Virus record (IMG/VR): IMGVR_UViG_3300042294_002093
Coordinates: 47,083-111,082 of that record
Strand: one strand, 5' to 3'
Origin: a virus
Length of the DNA stretch: 64,000 nt
Shown here: in pieces, positions 18,384-28,562 of the stretch
Numbering within the stretch: position 1 is the stretch's first letter
How the letters are laid out: each line of letters starts with the position of its first letter
The notes under the pieces: model-generated
Database searches by the model: none
What the model saw: only the letters and a program-made list of their open reading frames with translations
Told to the model about the DNA's origin: nothing
Made by a program: the position numbers and the translations under genes

Positions 18384-21300
18384 TAAAATCTATTCCCCTT
18401 TAATCTCATATTGTCTACCTGCTTAATCTTAGCCATTACTGTGTTTGCAATATCACTTGCATTAGCGTCTGATTTAACATTTACTACTAACTCATAATTA
18501 TACACTGAAGATGATTTGTCTGATCCAGAATTAATTGCTTTCATTCTGTCTACTCCGTAAGAGTCTACAGCATACTTGCTCATAACAAATTCTCCTGGAG
18601 TTAACATTGCTGGAACAGTATCCGTTCCTCTTGCAAATCCTCCTGCTGTAAAGTAATTAGGAACAATACCACCTTTTGCTCTATATAATGCAGAAGATGG
18701 TATTTTTATAACTTGTCCTGGTCTAATTAAATTTGGATTTGAAATTTGTGGATTAGCCTTAATAACATCTGCAAGTTTTACTCCCGCAGTTGCTGCAATT
18801 CCGCTTAGGGTATTACCAGATTTAACCGTTACACTTGAACTTGCTTGTCCAAATGGTGTGCCAGTTGTTTTTGCAGACCCTGCAGCCCCAGTAGCCGCTG
18901 TACCTGCTTGTGGTGGTGTATCTGTTTTAGTAACTGGTGCTGTAATACTCTGTTGCTGTGCTGTAACACTTGCTGGAACTCCTGCAGCATACGCTTGAAT
19001 CTTTGATAAAATTGACGTCCACATCTTATCAATTGCTGCTGCAGATGCTAAGAGCCCACCAAATGCTGTATCTAAATTCTTTGATGCAAGTGCAGATGCA
19101 TCAATCTTTGCAAATGTTAAATCCCATTCTCCACGAGTTTGTCCCATTACTTTTAATGAGGAAACTTGTTTATCTATTTGAGTTTGTAAAACAGTGTTTT
19201 GATATGTTAGTGCATCTATGTTTGTTTGAATTGGACGAATCTTGGTATTTTCAATATTATAAATTTCATCTTCTTTTGTTTTAATTTTAGCAAGTTCTAC
19301 ATTTTGAAGTTGTTGCAAGTTATAAATTTCATCTTGCTTCTTTTGAATGTCTGCAATTATTTTAAGCCTTGCTGGATCATTTTCCATTGCATAAAGTTTT
19401 TGAGCATTTTGATATTGTTTTTCTTGAATTTGAATTTGTGTCAAACCAGACTGTGGCCCCTTTAGATTTCCTAAAGCATTTTGCCTTGCTTGTTCAATAA
19501 CATCAATTTGCGATGTAGCATATTGATCAGCATTTGCCTGTCTCATTTCCTGTGCAGCCTTTGCTGCTGCAGCAATATCACCTTGAGTTAGTGCATCAGC
19601 AAGACCAAGTTGTCTACCTTGTTGAGCAATTATTTGATCATTAATTGCCTTTACCTCATTGAGGTTTTTTACTTGTTCGTCATAAGATTTATTAACAGCA
19701 TCTGCTTGATGAGAAATAACAGCAAGATCATTTCCATAAATTATATTTTCATCCTGAATTGTTTTTATTGCCCGATTTCCAAATATTGGACTTGTGTCAA
19801 GTTGTCTATCTAATGATTCTATTTCAGTTTGAAGGGCCCCTATTGGTCTTGTATATGCGATTTCAATGTTTCTTTGGGCATCAGATATTGACTGATTAAT
19901 ACCATCAATTTGTTTTTGGAATGGAAGTAGTTCTGTCTGGTAATCTGCAATCTTTTGATTATTTGCGTCTAATTGTTGTCCAAGTGGGCCAGTTGTAATT
20001 AGTGCTTCTTGTACAGAAAACATTTCATTTACTAGTTGTCTGCCTTCTTCTGCTGCCCCTGCAAAATCTCCCATTGCAAGTTTTACACGAATATCAATTG
20101 ATTTCTTTTCTGCTATTGAATCAATGTAATCTTTTATATCTCCTGCTTCAATTTTTCCATCTTTAAGATCTTTAATTAATTCCTTTGCAATATCAGGATC
20201 TGACAAGGCCTCATTAATTTGATCAGCACTGTATCCCGCTTCCTTCATAGATTTTGCTAGTCCTGGAGCATTTTTTGAAATAGCAAAATCTGAGTTTGAT
20301 TGCCTTGCTTTTGTTAGTGCGTTAAGTCTTGATGTTTCGTCAGATGCTGCCTGAATATCTGCAATAAATTTTTTCATTTCTTCAGAACCATTTTTGCCAA
20401 GTGCACCTGATGCAATACCTGCTGCTACTGCAGAATCTTCTACAGTTTTTAGTGCATCGGATGTGCTCATTCCAGAAGCAATAAGAATTTTAAATGCTTC
20501 ATCTTGATTTTTTGTTGTTTCTAAAACTTCTTTTTGTGCAACATTGAATTCTCCAATTACTGCTTCACGGTATGTTTGCATAACAGCCTGGCCTTCTTTT
20601 GTTAATCCAGTAATGTTTGCTTTTGTTTTTGGTTTATTATTTTCATAAGTAAACATATTTTTGCCCTTTGGCAATGATGCAAACTTATTAAAATCATCTG
20701 CATTCATTCCAGAAATCATATCTCTAAATTCTTTTGGAACACCAAGTTTAACCATTTTTTGTTGTAAGCCATCAAATAAAGAAAACATTTTTGAAGCATC
20801 TTTTTGGGCTTGTTTTCCGCTAAATGCTGCAATCATAGATTTTAGTGGGGCTGTTGCATCGAAGGCTGCATTACGAACATTTTTAATTCTCATTGCAAGT
20901 GAGTCTAGGAAGGCTAATGGATCAGTCTTTTTTGAACCATCAGAAGGAGTATCTTGAGATTTACCAACTTTTGCAGATTCAATATCTTGCTTTGTTGCCT
21001 GCATAGTTTCTTCGGCTGCAATTCTTCCTTTTTCAGCATTAATTTGTGCTTGTGTAATTTTTCTTGCTCTTGGGTTTCTGGCCTTTATGCTTGCAAGTGC
21101 CGACTCATCATCAATCGTTTTGTAAAGAGTTATGTATTCTTGTATAACTGTCTTTTTAGTTTCATCTGGCAGATTTCCCCATTTATCCCAAACTGCAAGA
21201 AGTGCTGTCATATCTTGTGTTGATGAGTTTCCATCTGTATTTATAAGAGCAATTGCTTCTTTTGTAATTGGATTTGGCATACCTTCGACTTCTTCAAGTT

Positions 21301-24300
21301 TTGTCTGCAATGCTTGCAGTTGTGCCATAGCGTCTTTTTGTTCAAAGAATGCCTCAATATTAATTTCTTTACCAGCCATCTTTTGCATAAGAGCAATTGT
21401 TGACATTAACTTGTCTGCTTCTTTTGGATTTGTTGAAGAAATTTTTGTAAGTATTGCTTTTACAACTTTTTTATTTTTTATTCCACCAAGCGAGTTTACC
21501 AGTTCAGAAACTTTTCCTGGATCCTGTAATTTTGCTGTTATGTTAATAAATTTATTTAGTTCTGCTTCATCTCCAGAAAACATATCTAATAATGTGGTTG
21601 CTGTTGCAGGAGGCATTTGTCCAGATGCAACTATTGTATTTATCTTAACCTCTAGTTCTTTGCTCTTTAGATCTGCAGTGGACTTCAGTAATGGATCAAC
21701 AAACGCTTCTTGGGCTGTACCCTTATATTTTGTTCTTACCTGATCTTTAAGAGAATCAAAGAATGCATTTTCTACATTACTTTTTTCTTGTGCAATCCTA
21801 AATGCAGCAATTTGATCTTTAAGTATTTCACTGTTTGCTTTTCTTAAAGTCTGAACGCTTACTTCTCTTTTATTTTCTAAAGCAACAATCTGATCATCTA
21901 TTAATTTTCTTTTTGCAGCGTCTGTAGTTGCCGCTTTTTGAGTTTCAAGTATCTTTAGTTCTTTATCATATTGAACATTTAGTGAATCAATTTGTGCTTG
22001 ATTAAATTCTAGGTTTTGTGCACCGTATGCAGCCACCTGTCCTGCCATCTTTTTTGCATTATCATTTGCAGTAAAATCTGTAAACTCATCAGTTGGATTT
22101 GCCATTTCTTTTTTAAACATAGATCCAATTTGTTTAGAAAGACCTCTTTGCTCTTCAACTAGTCTTACTCTTATTTCTAATGGATTTTTTAGTAAGTCTT
22201 CTCCAGATGGACCTATAAGATCTAACAACTGACCACTTATTTGAGAAGTAAGTGTTTGATTGTTTAAGTTAATTCCAATTTGTTTTGCAACACTATGCGC
22301 TTGTTCTGCTGTCATTATTCCATCTGAAACGTAAGCAGAAAGTTGTAGTGCCATTTGTTTGGCAGCAATATCTGTTCCAGATTTCATGCTTTCTGTAAAT
22401 CCAGACATTACACCTTTTCCAGTTTCGCTTTCTAAGAATGTAGAACCAAACTGTTGCTTTCCTCTTTCAAACCCAGTTGTGTATCTGTCTGATACTGAGG
22501 TTGAACGTCTACGTGCATATATTTCTGAAGCACCAACCTTACCAGTAAGTTCTCCAATAGACTTCATTCTTTCACTTGTTCCCGAAGTTGAATCAACTAA
22601 TTTTGATTGTGCTTCTGCTGCTTTTTTGGCAGATTTGTCAAGCATCCAGAAAGATCCAACCAAAGCCACTACAGCCGTTCCTGCAGCAATATATGGGTTT
22701 GTTAGCATTGGAGCCATACCAGCCAGTGCAGAGGCCCCAAATAGGCCACCAGTGACCTTAGAGTCTGCTCCCATCATCATTGCACCCATTGCAACACCAC
22801 CAAGGGCTGCAGATGTTCCTCCAGAGTATCTTCCAACCTTTTCTTGACGAGCCATTCGTCTTTGTGCTCGTTCTTGCTTTGCTATAGCCCTAGAATTTAC
22901 AACTCTTTCAGAATCAATTTTTGCCTGCTCACGCATTGTTTGTTTTTGTATTAGAGCGTTTGCTTTTTCTGTTTCTGCAACTACAAGCCTTCTTCTGTAT
23001 TGAGATAGCGCTTGCTCTATCTCTCTTGCTGACAAGTTGTTTCTTAGTTTTAATAAACGTGCCTGCTCTTGCATAGCATTTGTAATTCTTCCTTGTGCAT
23101 TCTTGCTTAGTGGAGACTCAGTTCCAAGTCCCTGGAATCTTGGGTCACCAAGATCACGCCTTGCAGCAAAGGCTGTTGCCTGAGATCTTGTTGCTGTTGG
23201 CTGCCCACCAGTTTTATTAGTGTCTGGAGTTCTTGTTTCTGTTCCTTTGCCAGTTACTCTACCAGTTGCAACAGCAGAAGTGTTTTGTCCAGTGTAAGGG
23301 ATAAATCTACCAGTCTTTGAATCAAAGTAATACTCAGACTTTCTAACTGTTTCGAGTCCGCCTCTTACTGGTCTACCTTGATTATCAAGAACAGATGTAT
23401 TCATAAACATCTTATTTTCATTCATCTTTTTAAACCAATTAGAATCTGAAATTCTATCAGACATTATGTTATCTGTAAGTCTTGCATTGATATATGCACT
23501 AGGGGACTTGCTTAAAAACGACAAGCCTTTTGCTTTAGATGGATTGACTGTTATTAAATCTCTTGCTTTTATTTCAAGTTCTGCAAGAGCCTTTACATGT
23601 TTTTGATTTTGTGGATCAAATGGATGATTTCCCTGTTTAATAATTGATTGAATTGCAGACTGGAGATTTTTGTTTTGTGTAGCATCAATTGCAAGCGGGT
23701 TTCCACTTTTATTATTCCATTCTAATATTTTTTCAAATCTAGATTTATTTCCTGGGTCATTTGTTTTAACAAATTCATTTACAACTCTGTAATCTGGACC
23801 TATTTGACCAAGAGAATATTTTTCATTTTTTGATGCTGGTCTTGATTTTCCTGATTGTGCATCTTCTAAACTATCATATACTTTTACTGCTTGAGCATGG
23901 GACGCATCAAGTTTAAACATTTTATCAACCGATTCCATTGCAGTTTTTCTTGTTAATGGAGAGTTAGACTTTAAATCTTTTGCTAATTGTGTGTCATTTC
24001 CTGATCCGTCTTTCATGTTAGCAAGGAAATCTGTATACTTTCTAATTGTTTTATCTGACTTAATGCCAGCAGGGTTTGATGCTGCTACTTTTATTTCATC
24101 CCAAACTTTTTTAGCCTTTGGGTTATTAGCAGCAATATCTCCAGCACGTTTTGACTGACCACCAGATGTAACGTTATTTAAAAATTTACTAATATTAAAT
24201 AGGTTTGATCTTGCATATTTACCAGTTTGTGGATCAGGTGCAATTCCAAATCTGTAATTAAATCTTTCTTGCATTCGCTCAAGGTTGACTCCATTTGTTC

Positions 24301-26743
24301 CACCCATGTTTGTCCAGAATGTTTTGCTGCTTGGATCATAAATCATCTTTTCCATTAAACTTTGTCTAAATGCTGGACCTGCTGACTTCTTCCATCGTCC
24401 TTTAAGTTGTGGGGCTAGGTTTGAAGATTTTATTTGATCATCTGCCCAATCAAAGAACTTTTGCATTTCAACTTGTGACTGACTCTTTGCTACTGGAGAT
24501 AGTTCTGGAATAGAACCTGCCATATATCCAGGAGTCTTTCCAGCCATCATTGCATGTAAGAAATCAATATTTTTTGCGGTTACATCTGCTGGTATAACTG
24601 CTTCTCCTGGAGCAAGAAATGCTGCCTGTACATCTCCCGCACCTTTTGGACCAGGTACTTGCAATACTCCTTTTGCATATCTTTTAACTGGTCTACCTTG
24701 TCCACCAGGTAATTTTGAAACTGCTGCAGCAGCGCCTGGTGATGCAAATAGTCCAGGAGAAGATGCTGCAAGGGCTCTGGCTTGTGATCCTGCATTTGCA
24801 TATGAGTTTGCTAATTTTTGAAGTGCAATGCTTTCAACATTAAATACCTGAATAAGTTTTGAATGTGCACCATGTAACGCATTAGATGATGATAAATTTT
24901 CAATTTCTTGCTGTGTTAAATAATCAAAGCCACCACCAAGAACTTTATTTTGACCATTTAGTTTTGCCATTCCACCTCTAATTAATGCAAATAACTTAAT
25001 TAAATTTGCAAGACCGTTTGCAAGCAAACCAAATGTCATCAAGAATATTGGACCAATTCCAGCAACGACTGCTGTAAGAATTGTTACAAACTTTTTAGTT
25101 CCATCAGATAAGTTATTAAACTTTTCAAATAGTTTACCAATAAATTCAACAACTGGTGTTAATGCTTGTAAGAATTGTTTTCCTATTGGCATAATAGTTT
25201 GTTTAAATTGTTCTACTGCTGCTTGAAACTTAACTCCAACTGAATCTTCAATCTTTCCCATTTCTCGCTCAGAAATAATGGCTAACTCTTCAAGTGAAGC
25301 ACCAGATAGTTGAAGGGCTCTTGAGGCTTGGCTTCCTTCTTTTACTACGTTTTGAAATAATGTTGATATTCTTGAAAACTGGAACTTACCAAACAATTGC
25401 TCAATTGCTCTTGCACGGTTTAATGGGTCTAACTCATCTAGGGCTCTTGCCATTCCTACTACGGTTCCTTTTAGATCTCCAGCATTTCCTTCTACAATAC
25501 CCTTGATATTTATGCCCATTGCTGCAAGCATTTCAGATGTTTTCTTTGTTGGGTTAATCATAGATGCAAGACCAGACTTTAATGCGTTAGCACCTTCTGA
25601 TGCATTAATTCCGCCTTCTTTCATAGCAGTCATAAAAAAGGCAAGGTCTTCTACATCTCCACCAAGTTGTCTTACAACTGGTGCTGCTTTAGGAATTGCA
25701 ATTGTTAAATCTTCAATAGAAAGAACAGTCTGGTTTTCAACTGCGTTAAGGAAATCAATTTTCTTTGCAAGATCTTCTGTTGATAGACCAAATGCATTCT
25801 GCAAAGAAATAGTTGTTTCTAGTGCTTGCTGTTGTTCAACTTGACCAAGAACTGCCAACTTGCTTGCTTCTCTTACTTGAGCATTAAGTGCTGCTCCTTG
25901 AAAGCCTGCTGCAGCAGCGGTTGCTGCCATTTCCATTGTATCTGTTACGTTAATACCAAACTTTGTATACTCGTTTGCAATTTTTTTAATATTTTCAACT
26001 GCTATATCTGTTGTTTCATTATCAGTAAAGGCATCTCCATATACACGTTGGAACTTTACTGTTGCTGCTTCCATTTCTTTAAATGCTCTTGCAGCATATG
26101 AAGCAAGCATTCCTAGAGGGATTGTAAGTCCAACCATTAACTGGCGACCAGCCCACTGAGTGTTTTTACCAAAGTTTAAAAGTTGTGTTGATCCTTGTTT
26201 AAGCAACTGATTTAGGAATTGCTGTCTTTGTGCAGCATACTGAATCCTTGTTCCAAGTTCGGTAAATTGGCCGTTTGCCATCATTAAAGTTTTTGGCATA
26301 ATTCTTATTGCATCCGCAAAACCACCATTTGCTTTTTGCAATTGAACGTATTGTGCCTGTAAGGCCTTTACTCTGTCTCTACGTGCACGGTTAATAATTT
26401 CTCGTTCTTGAGCAAACATGTTGGTTAGTGATTTTGTGTTTGCCGTGGCAGCAGCAGCCGTGTACCTAAAGTACTGGCCCATGCTTAACTTATTTTTTTC
26501 AAGAGCAGACGTAAATGATTGAGTACTTGTTGCTACTTTTGCTTGAGATGCAGCAAACTTTCCAGTTGCATTAACTGACTGGATAAGTTGTGCATTAAGA
26601 CCTTTTTGTGCATTTGTTGCTGCAAGGTTTCCCTGGGCAAGCGTTTGATGAAACTTGCTTAAACCAGCCTGAAGTGTTCTTAGTTGTGCTAAGGCGTCAG
26701 CCGTATTAAAATTTATGCCTATATTAGCATTTACGTCTGACAA
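18383..26743 (-). CDS. Tape measure protein
   Basis: 2786 residues, fixing tail length and assisting DNA passage. Features: long helical Ala/Gln-rich N-terminus; a TP901-type core around 300-480 (PKAAPVVRQLGGDVEDLAFFM, EGGINASEGANALKSGL); a hydrophobic segment around 580-610; long charged coiled-coil stretches; repeated APGEAVIP/TPGEFVMS-type segments; and a LysM-like motif (VKSGNTLSGIAATAGV) near 2680 that may bind peptidoglycan. It appears to start with TTG at 26743, 11 nt after GGAGG. An ATG at 26750 with a better-placed binding site opens only an 8-codon frame. At about 0.15 nm per residue the predicted tail is roughly 420 nm. Confidence 0.95.
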   Translation of the reverse strand: MSDVNANIGINFNTADALAQLRTLQAGLSKFHQTLAQGNLAATNAQKGLNAQLIQSVNATGKFAASQAKVATSTQSFTSALEKNKLSMGQYFRYTAAAATANTKSLTNMFAQEREIINRARRDRVKALQAQYVQLQKANGGFADAIRIMPKTLMMANGQFTELGTRIQYAAQRQQFLNQLLKQGSTQLLNFGKNTQWAGRQLMVGLTIPLGMLASYAARAFKEMEAATVKFQRVYGDAFTDNETTDIAVENIKKIANEYTKFGINVTDTMEMAATAAAAGFQGAALNAQVREASKLAVLGQVEQQQALETTISLQNAFGLSTEDLAKKIDFLNAVENQTVLSIEDLTIAIPKAAPVVRQLGGDVEDLAFFMTAMKEGGINASEGANALKSGLASMINPTKKTSEMLAAMGINIKGIVEGNAGDLKGTVVGMARALDELDPLNRARAIEQLFGKFQFSRISTLFQNVVKEGSQASRALQLSGASLEELAIISEREMGKIEDSVGVKFQAAVEQFKQTIMPIGKQFLQALTPVVEFIGKLFEKFNNLSDGTKKFVTILTAVVAGIGPIFLMTFGLLANGLANLIKLFALIRGGMAKLNGQNKVLGGGFDYLTQQEIENLSSSNALHGAHSKLIQVFNVESIALQKLANSYANAGSQARALAASSPGLFASPGAAAAVSKLPGGQGRPVKRYAKGVLQVPGPKGAGDVQAAFLAPGEAVIPADVTAKNIDFLHAMMAGKTPGYMAGSIPELSPVAKSQSQVEMQKFFDWADDQIKSSNLAPQLKGRWKKSAGPAFRQSLMEKMIYDPSSKTFWTNMGGTNGVNLERMQERFNYRFGIAPDPQTGKYARSNLFNISKFLNNVTSGGQSKRAGDIAANNPKAKKVWDEIKVAASNPAGIKSDKTIRKYTDFLANMKDGSGNDTQLAKDLKSNSPLTRKTAMESVDKMFKLDASHAQAVKVYDSLEDAQSGKSRPASKNEKYSLGQIGPDYRVVNEFVKTNDPGNKSRFEKILEWNNKSGNPLAIDATQNKNLQSAIQSIIKQGNHPFDPQNQKHVKALAELEIKARDLITVNPSKAKGLSFLSKSPSAYINARLTDNIMSDRISDSNWFKKMNENKMFMNTSVLDNQGRPVRGGLETVRKSEYYFDSKTGRFIPYTGQNTSAVATGRVTGKGTETRTPDTNKTGGQPTATRSQATAFAARRDLGDPRFQGLGTESPLSKNAQGRITNAMQEQARLLKLRNNLSAREIEQALSQYRRRLVVAETEKANALIQKQTMREQAKIDSERVVNSRAIAKQERAQRRMARQEKVGRYSGGTSAALGGVAMGAMMMGADSKVTGGLFGASALAGMAPMLTNPYIAAGTAVVALVGSFWMLDKSAKKAAEAQSKLVDSTSGTSERMKSIGELTGKVGASEIYARRRSTSVSDRYTTGFERGKQQFGSTFLESETGKGVMSGFTESMKSGTDIAAKQMALQLSAYVSDGIMTAEQAHSVAKQIGINLNNQTLTSQISGQLLDLIGPSGEDLLKNPLEIRVRLVEEQRGLSKQIGSMFKKEMANPTDEFTDFTANDNAKKMAGQVAAYGAQNLEFNQAQIDSLNVQYDKELKILETQKAATTDAAKRKLIDDQIVALENKREVSVQTLRKANSEILKDQIAAFRIAQEKSNVENAFFDSLKDQVRTKYKGTAQEAFVDPLLKSTADLKSKELEVKINTIVASGQMPPATATTLLDMFSGDEAELNKFINITAKLQDPGKVSELVNSLGGIKNKKVVKAILTKISSTNPKEADKLMSTIALMQKMAGKEINIEAFFEQKDAMAQLQALQTKLEEVEGMPNPITKEAIALINTDGNSSTQDMTALLAVWDKWGNLPDETKKTVIQEYITLYKTIDDESALASIKARNPRARKITQAQINAEKGRIAAEETMQATKQDIESAKVGKSQDTPSDGSKKTDPLAFLDSLAMRIKNVRNAAFDATAPLKSMIAAFSGKQAQKDASKMFSLFDGLQQKMVKLGVPKEFRDMISGMNADDFNKFASLPKGKNMFTYENNKPKTKANITGLTKEGQAVMQTYREAVIGEFNVAQKEVLETTKNQDEAFKILIASGMSTSDALKTVEDSAVAAGIASGALGKNGSEEMKKFIADIQAASDETSRLNALTKARQSNSDFAISKNAPGLAKSMKEAGYSADQINEALSDPDIAKELIKDLKDGKIEAGDIKDYIDSIAEKKSIDIRVKLAMGDFAGAAEEGRQLVNEMFSVQEALITTGPLGQQLDANNQKIADYQTELLPFQKQIDGINQSISDAQRNIEIAYTRPIGALQTEIESLDRQLDTSPIFGNRAIKTIQDENIIYGNDLAVISHQADAVNKSYDEQVKNLNEVKAINDQIIAQQGRQLGLADALTQGDIAAAAKAAQEMRQANADQYATSQIDVIEQARQNALGNLKGPQSGLTQIQIQEKQYQNAQKLYAMENDPARLKIIADIQKKQDEIYNLQQLQNVELAKIKTKEDEIYNIENTKIRPIQTNIDALTYQNTVLQTQIDKQVSSLKVMGQTRGEWDLTFAKIDASALASKNLDTAFGGLLASAAAIDKMWTSILSKIQAYAAGVPASVTAQQQSITAPVTKTDTPPQAGTAATGAAGSAKTTGTPFGQASSSVTVKSGNTLSGIAATAGVKLADVIKANPQISNPNLIRPGQVIKIPSSALYRAKGGIVPNYFTAGGFARGTDTVPAMLTPGEFVMSKYAVDSYGVDRMKAINSGSDKSSSVYNYELVVNVKSDANASDIANTVMAKIKQVDNMRLKGNRF

Positions 26744-26767
26744 TTTTCATAACACCTCCCCTAAAAA

Positions 26768-27091
26768 CTACTTGCTGATTGTTGCAATAAGATTATTGTT
26801 TGTAGCAACATCGCTTCCTGATGCGGCCTCAATGATCTCGTATACTGTTGGAAGGTCTAGAAGGTCTTCTAGTGATTCCTTATTTTCTGAAAGTTCTGGT
26901 TTGTATTGTTTCATTGCGATTTGTACGCAGTCAAGTAATACGTCCATTGACTTGTCGTTATCATCTGCAACAAGTGCTAGATCGCTAAATCGTTTTACAA
27001 ATGGACGAAGTAGTGAAATCTTTAGTGGTTGAACCTGTAATGTGGTTCCGTCTACTAGTGTAACTGTCTTTCTATTTGCTTTTTCAGCCAT
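26768..27091 (-). CDS. Tail assembly chaperone, short paralogue (gpG-like)
   Basis: 107 residues with strong GGGGGA binding site. The whole protein aligns by eye with the N-terminal half of its upstream neighbour: VTLVDGTTLQVQPLKISLLRPF against LTLIDGTELFITPLKIKYLRQF, and a shared MKQYKPELS/MKQYYPKIS. Position just before the tape measure gene is that of lambda G and GT. It lacks the C-terminal extension of the neighbour, so it looks like the free G-type chaperone. It appears to have its own promoter (TGATATAAT at 27116). Confidence 0.85.
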   Translation of the reverse strand: MAEKANRKTVTLVDGTTLQVQPLKISLLRPFVKRFSDLALVADDNDKSMDVLLDCVQIAMKQYKPELSENKESLEDLLDLPTVYEIIEAASGSDVATNNNLIATISK

Positions 27092-27115
27092 TATTCCCCC
27101 TGGTTTAGTTAGTTC

Positions 27116-27121
27116 ATTATA
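27116..27121 (-). promoter_or_regulatory. Extended -10 promoter for short tail chaperone
   Basis: TGA TATAAT on the minus strand, about 25 nt before the ATG at 27091, leaving room for a leader with GGGGGA. It would let the short chaperone be made independently of its longer paralogue. Confidence 0.6.
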
Positions 27122-27141
27122 TCACAAACTAGTCTATTAAA

Positions 27142-27825
27142 CTAGCCAATTTTTTCATAGGTTAGACCCATACCAATTCCAAAACCTTTATTTGCAGCGT
27201 TTTGTCCTTGTAATGCAAGTATATCATTAGGATTTTGAGTTGCTCCTTTGCTATATACCCTTGCTTTCATGGCCTCCCACTCATCTTGTTTTCCAGATTG
27301 TTTATCTAGATCTACACCTTGCATTGCTGCAAGAAATTTTTTTTCTGCGTAATCTAACTCTCTTTTAACAGATAGAGTTGACGTTATTTCTGGCATAGAC
27401 ATAGATTCTTCTAGTTCTTCATAGTCTTTCCAAATACCAAGCAAAAACGCTTCTGACTCAAGTTTTGCTAAGTCTAGTGTTTCCCAAGTTGATCCACTAT
27501 CCGTTGCTTGTTTTTTTACTGGCTCTTTAGATTTTTCATTTACCTTAATTCCTGCTGCAATATCTAAAAGGTGATAAATATCTTTTAATGTAAAATTGTC
27601 TTCAACTAATTCTTTTGATAATGAAATTTTTGGATAATATTGTTTCATGCATATTCGGGCACACTCAACTAAAGCATCAATTGCTTCATCATCATTTTTT
27701 GCTAATTTTACATACTCAAAAGCAACCATAAACTGTCTTAGATATTTTATTTTTAATGGTGTAATAAATAACTCTGTACCATCTATAAGAGTTAAATAAT
27801 CACTTTGATATACTTCTGTAGCCAT
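27142..27825 (-). CDS. Tail assembly chaperone, long paralogue (gpGT-like)
   Basis: 227 residues. Residues 1-105 match the 107-aa chaperone downstream; residues 110-227 form an extra domain with a coiled region (ESEAFLLGIWKDYEELEESM) and a glycine-rich tail. In lambda-like phages the T domain is added by a programmed -1 frameshift from G. Here the long form is a single continuous gene and the short form a separate gene. Predicted leaderless: TATACT sits 6 nt before the ATG. It probably bridges tail tube and tape measure during assembly. Confidence 0.85.
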   Translation of the reverse strand: MATEVYQSDYLTLIDGTELFITPLKIKYLRQFMVAFEYVKLAKNDDEAIDALVECARICMKQYYPKISLSKELVEDNFTLKDIYHLLDIAAGIKVNEKSKEPVKKQATDSGSTWETLDLAKLESEAFLLGIWKDYEELEESMSMPEITSTLSVKRELDYAEKKFLAAMQGVDLDKQSGKQDEWEAMKARVYSKGATQNPNDILALQGQNAANKGFGIGMGLTYEKIG

Positions 27826-27831
27826 TTATAT

Positions 27832-27837
27832 AGTATA
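27832..27837 (-). promoter_or_regulatory. Extended -10 promoter (TGGTATACT)
   Basis: TGG TATACT lies 6 nt before the ATG at 27825, just below a strong terminator, so the chaperone-tape measure block begins a new transcription unit. Confidence 0.65.
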
Positions 27838-27847
27838 CCAAACAGAA

Positions 27848-27873
27848 AGGCCCAACCCCGAAGGATTGAGCCT
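27848..27873 (-). terminator. Intrinsic terminator with UUCG loop
   Basis: An 11-bp stem (two G-U pairs) closed by a UUCG tetraloop, then TTTCTGTTT on the minus strand. It ends the tail-tube transcript. Confidence 0.85.
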
Positions 27874-27891
27874 CTCATATATTAAGTTGTA

Positions 27892-28509
27892 TTACGCTGG
27901 TACGTAAGTACGATCTACAATCTTTCCGTATGATGCGTTATCATTTGGAAGAAGGCGGAATGATACTTCGAACATTGTTGCTTCGTCTCTCTTTGCTGCT
28001 ACTGTAACATTTTCAATTGAAAGTGCACGGTATGCAGTATAGATACGCTCAACAGTAATGGAAGCGTCTCCAGTTCCTGGACCAACTGCTACTAAACCAC
28101 GCTCAACTGGGACATCTCCGATGTCGCCTGCTGAAAGGTTAAGTGTTGGGTTTGATGCAACTGTTTCTAGATCATCTTCTTTTCCTGCTAATGAAAACAG
28201 GAGATTCTCTAGTGTTGCTTCTGCGAATGTAGTATTTAGGTTTACCTGCATGCCTTGCTTAAATAACTTAGCAACGTCAAGTACCTGGTCTACTGCTACC
28301 TCGCCGAAATCTGGTTGGAATTGAATTTCCAAACCATTCATTGTATATCCAACATTACGGAAGTCTGCGCTATCTGCAAGGGTATCCTTGTATGAGTCGC
28401 CTGTTACGTATGCTGGCATGTCTGCGTCTGCAAGTGCGCCATCTTCATATGTGAAGAGTGCTGCTGCTCCAACGATAATATCGTTTGAACTACCACGTGT
28501 ATATGCCAT
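27892..28509 (-). CDS. Major tail (tube) protein
   Basis: 205 residues from the ATG at 28509 (GAGGTG 6 nt upstream; a GTG three codons earlier is less likely). Beta-rich sequence with an N-terminal YTRGSSNDIIVGAAALFTYE, a mid region (FGEVAVDQVLDVAKLF) and a C-terminal strand pair typical of the tail-tube fold. Its place between the neck genes and the tail chaperones, and its own promoter and terminator, fit a highly expressed tube subunit. Confidence 0.88.
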   Translation of the reverse strand: MAYTRGSSNDIIVGAAALFTYEDGALADADMPAYVTGDSYKDTLADSADFRNVGYTMNGLEIQFQPDFGEVAVDQVLDVAKLFKQGMQVNLNTTFAEATLENLLFSLAGKEDDLETVASNPTLNLSAGDIGDVPVERGLVAVGPGTGDASITVERIYTAYRALSIENVTVAAKRDEATMFEVSFRLLPNDNASYGKIVDRTYVPA

Positions 28510-28562
28510 ATATTTCACCTCTTTTTTCTTTATAGATTAAAGGGCTTGTTTCCTCATCTGTA

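Noticed and set aside
18970-22847. Many plus-strand frames opposite the tape measure gene
   Set aside because: No ribosome binding sites, odd composition (Cys/Phe/Leu rich), and each is fully covered by the long tape-measure frame.
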